Assembly: GCA_936450465.1 (NCBI GenBank)
Contig: OW388289.1
Location: forward strand, 73,768,593 to 73,832,592
From: Gibbula magus
Taxonomy: Eukaryota; Mollusca; Gastropoda; Trochida; Trochidae
Length of the DNA: 64,000 bases
Direction: 5' to 3'
The translations under genes were made by a program, and so were the position numbers. Shown one piece after another: positions 49,401 through 58,400 of this stretch (position 1 is the stretch's first letter; the number at the start of each line of letters is the position of its first letter). The notes under the pieces are model-generated. The model searched no databases. It was not told the DNA's origin and worked only from the letters and a program-made list of their open reading frames with translations.

Positions 49401-52400
49401 AAGGTTGCAAAATTTTACATGTGTTTCCTTCAGAAACCTTGAACATAGATCATATTTTTTTGTAATTCTTATACTTTATTAAACTATTTTTAATATAATT
49501 TTAACTTAAGAGCTGGTAACCAATTGTTCTTAACACGGTCTGTTCACTAGTTACCAGCAAAAGTTACTGTCGCCCAAGTTATTTTTACAGTAGGTTGGTA
49601 ATACTGCTACATGTACTTAGGTTTAGTTGTACAGTAAATTCTCCAACTTTGCAAAAGGAGACGAAAGGTTAAGTTCTTTACTGAGGAATCAGGCATGTCC
49701 TCTTTGCAAGAGGCAACTGATATATATAGACAAGTCTACAACAGGAAAGTGATAAGCTGGGTAAAATTCTTTCCAGTAATTGGATAGTTTCGCCACTAAA
49801 TAGGAAATGTTCTTTCCTCAACATTGGGAAGTAGTGTTCTTGCCGATTTGTGTTAAACAAAACCATCTTCAATGCAAACGTTGAAAAAAATATTTGAAAA
49901 GATCTCTTTAACACTCACAACAATACATACAATATTATATATCCTTCTCTGCTATGAAATATGAATTAGCAGGTTCCAAATATGATTTTAAACCGATTCA
50001 ATTAATGTGATAAGTTATGAGCCCCACCGGTGACATCGGGTTCCTTGATCTCTTGAAGACATCACACGTTACATTTTCCTTCTGACAGTTACAGAAACTA
50101 GACTTTGGAGTTGATGTTGTTTGTGAATTGAAAAATGGTAGTCGCCCTTTATCGAGTAGACTTTCATATTGGGTTACCCTGCGGACGAATGAAAATGCCA
50201 TTGATGAACAATCCTAAATAATGAACAATATTACCATCATTCCCGCTGCGTCCTTAGTCATGACAATGGTGTAACGAAGCCAATATTTCTAAATAATGTT
50301 TAAAATTAAAAGCTAAGAACATTTATATGGATCATTATTTCTTCTCTATTTATTTCATATGGATGAAATTCAGCATTAAAATAATGAAATACCTGAAGGT
50401 TGGTCATGAACCAAAAACTTAAAATGACTTATGGAAATTATTGATTTTTGTTTTGCCCAAAATGTAATGAAAATAAACAAAATTGCCAGCCCTATCGGGC
50501 TCATAATTTCTATTCTGTTGCCTTGATTATCATCACGAAACGACAACGAGACCGTGCTAATAAGTTGAATACGTTTCGTTTTTAATCAAAAGAATTATCT
50601 TTTCATTTTCTGTATTAGATTTTTAATTTGTTCTGTTATGTCTGACAAATTAACCAACCAAAAAAGTTAAAGAAGATCTAATGTGTTATACAGTCACAGA
50701 AGAGCTGACATTGATAAACTATATACATGGAAATTAATAAATAAGTTGTGTAATACTTTCTTATCTTTTGAACCTTTTGATTATTAATGGTATACTGGTT
50801 TTAAATGGCGTTTCCATTTACGAATTTCGCGGTTAATCACATCGCACGAACACAATAGGAATTGTATGATATTCATGGTAGCCACGGAATCCTGAATAAA
50901 CACTTTCAATCAGATGTCACAAAGGTAAAATGATAGGAATTCTTGATAAGTTTATCACAAGTTACCAGTATGGTGCGGTGGTGATATTCCGAAGAGAAGT
51001 GATGGTAATTATTGGCAAGCACAATGCAGTTGAACATTTATTTATAAGATAAATAGTTGCGTTTGTAAATTTTCCGGGATTCATTGCTATTCAACAACCG
51101 AAAATTTAGTTTAAAACCGACGGCGTTAGCCGGAGGTTTTAAACGCTGAAATTTGCGGGCGTTGAATAGCAATGAATCCCGGTAATTTTACAAACGCAAT
51201 TATTTATCGATATTGTAACATGACCGTTAGTTATCAGGCGTTTTGGAACGAACTCTCTTTTTGCGTACCTATCTCTGAGTGGAAAGGACTTTGCGACTGT
51301 TCCATTTTTGTAATAGGTTTGGTCAGGTAAAAAAAATATGTAAATACTCGGTGTAATATGTACATTAGCAACAATTTACACATAAGCTCAAACATTGTCA
51401 CTCAACTATGTTCACTTCACAATATTCACTTATCCTTTTAGATGGCGATAAACATTTATCTACGACATCAACACAGCAAAAGACCTAGGAACAAAAATCT
51501 TAAACTTGCCCTAACCCATTGTGACAATAGGTTAGCATTGTGACGTCAAAACGGTTGATCACTATGACGTCATGCCATGGCAACGGCATTCGGGAAACAC
51601 AACCGCGTGGAAGAAGGCGTCAAACTTAGACAAATCTTAACAGTTGAAAACATTTTAGTTACTTGAAACTAATTAATTTTGAGAGTTATTTGTTACCTAT
51701 ACTGCTATACACAAGTTAGAAAATGACAATGCGACCTGTCAAAATTGAGTAAGGGGCACATATTAAGAGAAATAGAAAAATAAAATTTTGAGTCGGGCCG
51801 GATCTTGTGAACATGATGTATATGTTCGCGGTGATTCGCCCCAAGTAATTTGCGGGTATTCATTGTCATTCAAGGCAAATCAACCAATCAGAATCAAGGA
51901 TACACCGAAATCATGTTACAATGTTCTGTAATCAGAATACTTGTGAGCAAATGTATTGTCACCAATCATGTCATGGATTTTCAAAGACAAATTCCGACCG
52001 AGGAAGACTACCAGATTGGAAGATAATGCCCTGGTACAGTTTGCGCGACGTCAACCTTCACCACACGACATTGGTTGGACGACGTCGGACACGTTACAGA
52101 CGGCCATCAACGTGTTTGGATGACCAATAATACCGAGATGCCAAGAAACATCCAGACTCCAGTTCCATTTGGTAGGGATAAGAAGAGTAGACACCGTCAC
52201 CTGGGCGTGTGGCGGGTTCACAGGGAAATTGACAATTGTGTTTAAGTACGTAAATGCTCAATGCTTGCAATTTTTTAACATAACAGGTTTATTGTTGCCA
52301 TATCTATAATGAGTTTTGGTAAATGAACACAAATGAGAGAGCGAGACAGAATAGCTGAAACTTAACGTTGGTGTGTATCGAAAAGTTCTGTCTGAATTAC

Positions 52401-55400
52401 CGAGGATGCATACATATGATTAGGTACATGTATATCAACTTGAACAAGATTATTCCTCACTAAATCATTTAACATAAACAATATTCTGATAATTACCTGA
52501 ATACATCAGAATCTCCCCTTTCCATTTTCTTTAGTCCACCATTGTAAGTAAACAAAGAGTTAGAGCTGGGATTATACATTGGAGGGAGACTGATCTTTAA
52601 GTCGTAAGTATTGTCTTGATTACTTGCAATAACTTGTATACCATCTCCTGTACTGATCTGAAACAAAATATATATTTAATTTCAACACCAATGTCTATAG
52701 CACATTGATGCATTGTAGTAACGATCCGCGGTGACATTTTGATTAAACTAAACCAATACTTATCTACAATGTACAACATTGTCGATCTCCATAGAGAAGG
52801 TGTGTGTTTAACTAGATATCGTTCAAAATAGTCATCAGCTATTATCATTCATAGACTGTGACGGAGAGGTTTCTACATACATTGTCCAGCCATGTATTTC
52901 CATTCATACAAAACGATTCAATTAATGTCTTACCCGATAATCGTTGCCACAACTGTAAACCTTCAGATCATCAGGGCGGTCTGTCCCTTGTATCAGAAGA
53001 GGCAAAGTTAAACCATTCTCCCAACAGTTGTTTAATATCACAAGAGCCGTATCCCACTTGACTGCTAAGCCACAGATTGTCTGGTCTGGTGCGTTAGATC
53101 GCACGTGAACCTCACAATCAGAAACATATATGTTAAAAATAATGATGTGCAAATTAGTAGTACACATACATGTATGGTCGAAAATATCAACATTTCACGT
53201 TTGCCTAGAAATCATTCAACACTCAAAAGTGTACGAAATTCATTTGCAAAAGTAAAATTATTCAGTCACTGCTGCTCATGTTCTTTGTATGACCTTGCCC
53301 CGTATTGTCAAACCATTTCTTTCTCCCATTTGTTGTACTTCTACAAAGTAGGCTTGATGCTGCGATCTATCTTTAAACACATTTGGAAATCCACCTTTCC
53401 CAATACATCTTGTTTCGGGTTGCTATTGTTACTCATTGTAACATAATTATAACATGTTTCTAAATTGCTTGTAAACTTGCCAACTATTGACATTTTCCTG
53501 TAAAAGTTTGTATGTTATGAGTGTACCAGTTAACTATTATAAACTATGTATCTATGTGCCTTGATTATGCGATTCAAGTAAAATAACTAGTTGGTAAAAA
53601 ATAGTTACTGCAACATCTGCAGGGAGAATAATACTGCATTAAGTGATAAATAAACGCCTTAGATCATCATATCCCAATTCAGTGAGTACTTTAAACCTTT
53701 TCATTCTTTTGTTTCATAATTGTTTACGGTTTTCGAGTAGACCACACTGTTTTGCTGTATGTCCCTTTTTAGTGGTTATTTGAAGAATCATGTCATTAGT
53801 TTTGGGGATGAAGCTCTTTGAATAATTCACTTATTTAGTGTTTATCAAGTGCTTGATGGCGGTATTAGTACTGAACTGAAACTGCGCATTGGTTGCAATA
53901 TATCAGTTTACTATGCGTAGAATTTGATTATTCTTTACGTCAAATGTAATAAAGCGCGTGTAAATATAGCTTTAACTACATTTAGTCTTGAGTTGAAACA
54001 GTAATGTATCATTTACTTATATTTACTCTAATAACATGTTAACATATACATGTTGATGAAATAAAACATAATGTAATGTAATGTAATGTTCCCAATTGTT
54101 TTTGTTTCTATGCATATTTACCAACCTGAAAATTATTTCCACTCTGTGTTGTTGCATTTAAAGCATTGAAGTCACCAGGGTAACGGTGTGAAATCCAACT
54201 AGGGTCAAAAGAAATAGGTTTGAGGTTGGAGGTGTGACTAAATACTTTAATTTAAAAGAGGAAATACGATGTCAAATAAATATAGAAAATACTGAACGAT
54301 GTTTCAAGCAATGTCATATTTAGTAAGTAACTGACGATAATAAATCAAGGGAGCAAAAGAGAGTTTGATAAACAATATTTTACGTACAAAATAGATATTT
54401 CACAAGTAATATAATTATTCACTTTCCAAGACTGTCCAATTGCAAAATCCCGGCACTTGAATTATAATGTTAGAAATCTAGAGGTCGATATGACATAATA
54501 TGTGCAGAGGTCTTGTTAACACTGTGTAATACACCCATACAAATATTACACTACAGTAACTTCAAAGGGTATATAGATTTACTAATGAATGATGAGAATC
54601 ACCTGTTGCCATGAACTGTGGTCACATGTGAGCCTACAGTGGCCATGCATCGTGTGAAGGGTTCGTCTTTGAGCATCAACTATGGTCACAATCAACGTTT
54701 TTGAGTTAAACTTCTATAAGTGTCTGCTTTTTCATCAAATGGCGGTTTGGAAGGGCACAACAAAGAAACGTATATATCCCTGATAAAATGAGATTTCCAA
54801 AAAGTACCAACTCGGACGAATCTATTCATCAACCCGTTACAGGTTTAAAGTTACAGAATCCGTATTCATTACCTTTGTAATAAATAGAGGCCGAGAAGCA
54901 GTATCGGGAGAAAAATGTACGGGTTAGAATGGGTTGGACGAGGCGCCAGCCGAGCCTAACCCTCTCAAACCCGTACATGTATCTCCCGATCATGTACTGC
55001 TACGAGGTCTCTATCTATCTTAGAGCACTGTCAAATGCTTGAGTCGTGAAAAATATGTCTAAAAATGAATATATTTCAAATGATTTGTCAACAAATGTGG
55101 GAAACATTCTATCGAACACAACATGCAAAACATTGAAATTTCTCATGTTTATATATAGGGACATTGATGTCACTATCAGTACTGTGAGCAGTGAATTTCT
55201 TAAATTGTCCAATGTGCGTGAGGCGTACATTTTGTATAAAAGGTAAGAGTCGTGCTACAGCTTAAAGAACCATCAAGGATGTTGATGAACATATCGGAAA
55301 ATTGCCAAAAATCTATCTCCGTGAAATACATACACTTAATTTTTCACAGATTTTTTCGATTGCATTTATTAGTAAAGGTCTTTTCCAGTCTAAATATAGA

Positions 55401-58400
55401 CCAAGTATATTATTTTACAAGCGCAAATCATTGTGGTCTAGCTCACACACCGTACACAAAGACATTGAAAGAAAAACAAAGTTTATGAGCAATGAAAGAA
55501 ATTGAAATATATAATTTTTGGCGGTTATTTATTTACCATTTCATTTAATAATGTATTTTTTACAGATATTCGAATAAAAGTTTTATCCAACTAGGCATTT
55601 TGCTTGAATTTAATAATCAATGGGAATATATTTGTCATAATTTGCTGGCCTTAGCTCAAAAAATTTACATTAAACAGGCAATATTGGTTTGTTCTCAGGA
55701 CATTTAGAATCAGTGTTTATTAACCAATTCACATTCAGTAATGTTTGACAAGGGTAGCCTAACTTCCATCACAAGCACGTGCAGCACGTAGGTTGCTTTG
55801 GTGACTTGCGCTGGAGACGAGCCTTAACGCTTGCAACATGGCTCGCAACCTTGGCAACATGGATTGATGCTTGTCACTGCTTCACTTACTCGTGATATAA
55901 ATGAAATACACTTGAAAAATCCCAATTGATCCCACATTGCTTGCTTAATTTACATGCTTATATTCTTCTTTTATGAATCTCAAGCTCCTAAACATCGAAA
56001 AACCCCATCGACGGAAGCGACTATTTCCTTTCGGGAAATGGACTTCATTTGTCAATGTAATAAGTGTTTAATTGTGTATTATCGACCTTAATAAAATTTT
56101 ATGAGCATGATACCCGAATGCAACCATACATATGTACATCTTTCGGGATATCATTGTACTCCACGTGACCACAATACAATCGTATGATTGGACGAAAGCA
56201 TTTGACTGTGCTCTAATGAATGATATGAAGCCTTCATAACTTGTTATCATAAATTGTAAAGAAATAAATTCACCTGATATATTTTACAATGGGTTACTTT
56301 TCCGAATTAATAAGTAGAACGCCTCTGTTAAGTCTCTGCTTAATAAAAACCTCACCTCTGCCACGTCAGATGTGTAGTTGATCCACATGGGATGCAGCAG
56401 AATGTTAGATTCCACTGTGTAGGACACGTGGTGAGAAGCATCAGGCTTCACTACCGGGTCGATGACGGAGGCGATGGTTGCTATTGTTGACACAGTACCA
56501 GAGGATGGATCCCAGTCTGTCCCCTTGAGAGAGATGCTGCAGGTGTCAACACTCAGGAGATCACCTGGATGACCACAACAGGTTTCAATAGTTCAATAAT
56601 GTACTGCTGACAATATATTTCAAAGTTAAAAATAGTTCCAAACATTGGATATATGATGACAATAAATTATGCTTAATAATTTCTTAGCAATTTGTTTTCA
56701 ACATTACCAACGAATCCTCCCCCGACGTCCAAGTTGAGGTCAATGTTACAGAGAACGAGAGGAAGATGAGGACACACAATGGGCAGCGTGGAGGTGATGT
56801 TTAGGACAACCTCCTCCCCCTCGTAAAGCGTCATATTTGTCGGATTTATCTGGCGTAAATGTAATCATATGTTACTGATTCTTTCGTCATGTTATACTAC
56901 TTACGTTACAGCATTGTTTGGATCATTTCTTTACATTAGTGAGATTATTTTTACAATTTTAAGTTAATGAAAAGCTTTCATTTGTGTAAACCACGAGAGT
57001 TAAAGGTTATGATAAGAAATAATTAAACTGTTTACTTACAATGATAGAACCAGCATATATCCTGCTTAGTTGCTGAGTTGAGGGTTTGCCAAGTTCTTCA
57101 ACTGAACAAGACAGCTATAAAAAAAAGTAATATCATATAGCTATTTATAACATGAGTATAGTACACATGAATGACTGTATATACTATGTTGATAAAATGT
57201 TTTACCAGAATTTAACTGTTTTAATTATTTTTTCATTTATAATATCGTGGCCTCTCAAAATTTATATGCATCTGTTGGGAAAACATATAATTTTACTTTC
57301 TGTCCGAGATGACCAGTCCAGTCGGCAGATGTGATGCTATCAGTGTAGATTCCCTTAGACAGGGTGACAGTCTTATAGACCTGACTGTCAAACATCCAGG
57401 TGAGAGTAAAGACGGGAGCAGGAAGAGAACCAGGGTAATCCAAGCTGCAGGTCTGAGTGAAATCCTTGCCATCATTTGTGAGGAGGGGAGGTCCAAGTCT
57501 TGGTGTAAATGAGCCAAGTGCTGAGAATTTGAACGCCACATTTACTGTCCAACCAAAATATTAGATCATCAACTCGTTGATATTTATTCTGTATTAGACA
57601 ATGAATTATCTGTTTCACATTCTGTATATACTGAATACTTTTACAGCTGCGTACCGAAAAAAATTCACCTCCATGTGTATCTTTGGACGAACCATGTTTT
57701 AGAACTCTATTTTTATTGATTCAGGAGATTAATTTAATTTAGTCATTGGTAACACTTAGTTTCCTTTTTGTGAGAGCACTTTATTTCAGTAAGAAGAAGG
57801 TGCTACAGCGCCTTTAAGTGCCTCCCAAATATGTTCAGTTAATTGTTCATTTAATATTCTGCAGTTGAATTAAAGAAACTAATTTTGTTACATTATTGAT
57901 ATAGCGTGCGACTCTCTTATCTCGCTTCACTTGTAAATTCGTTTAACGACCTCAAAACCTGGCCGCTGTGTAATCGTGTGACTGACTGTGGTCACGGGAA
58001 TCCCTGTTGGCCAGGAGGTTTTCACATAAAATGTCAGTTCTCTAGAGTCATTGGTTCTGGCGAAGAAGTCGAAAAAGTGAAAAGTTTGCGAACGGATGGA
58101 CAGACAGAGGGACGGACACCATGCCATACCGTAAGCCAATCGAGCCTTTCAGGCCTGATGAGCTAAACTGGCCTAACAAATGTAGTATTATTGAAATGAT
58201 TTATACTCGTTATGTATAGTAACGGGCAAAACAATGAGACAACGTTGGATTCAACTCTTTAAATATGTTTTTGACGTAGATTTATGAAAATTGGCACATA
58301 TGTAGATAATCTTTTCGCAAATTGTTTAAAATAGAACAATAGCCAGTCAGGCTGACGTTTCACTACAAACACTGTGTTATCTACCGAGATATGGAATACA

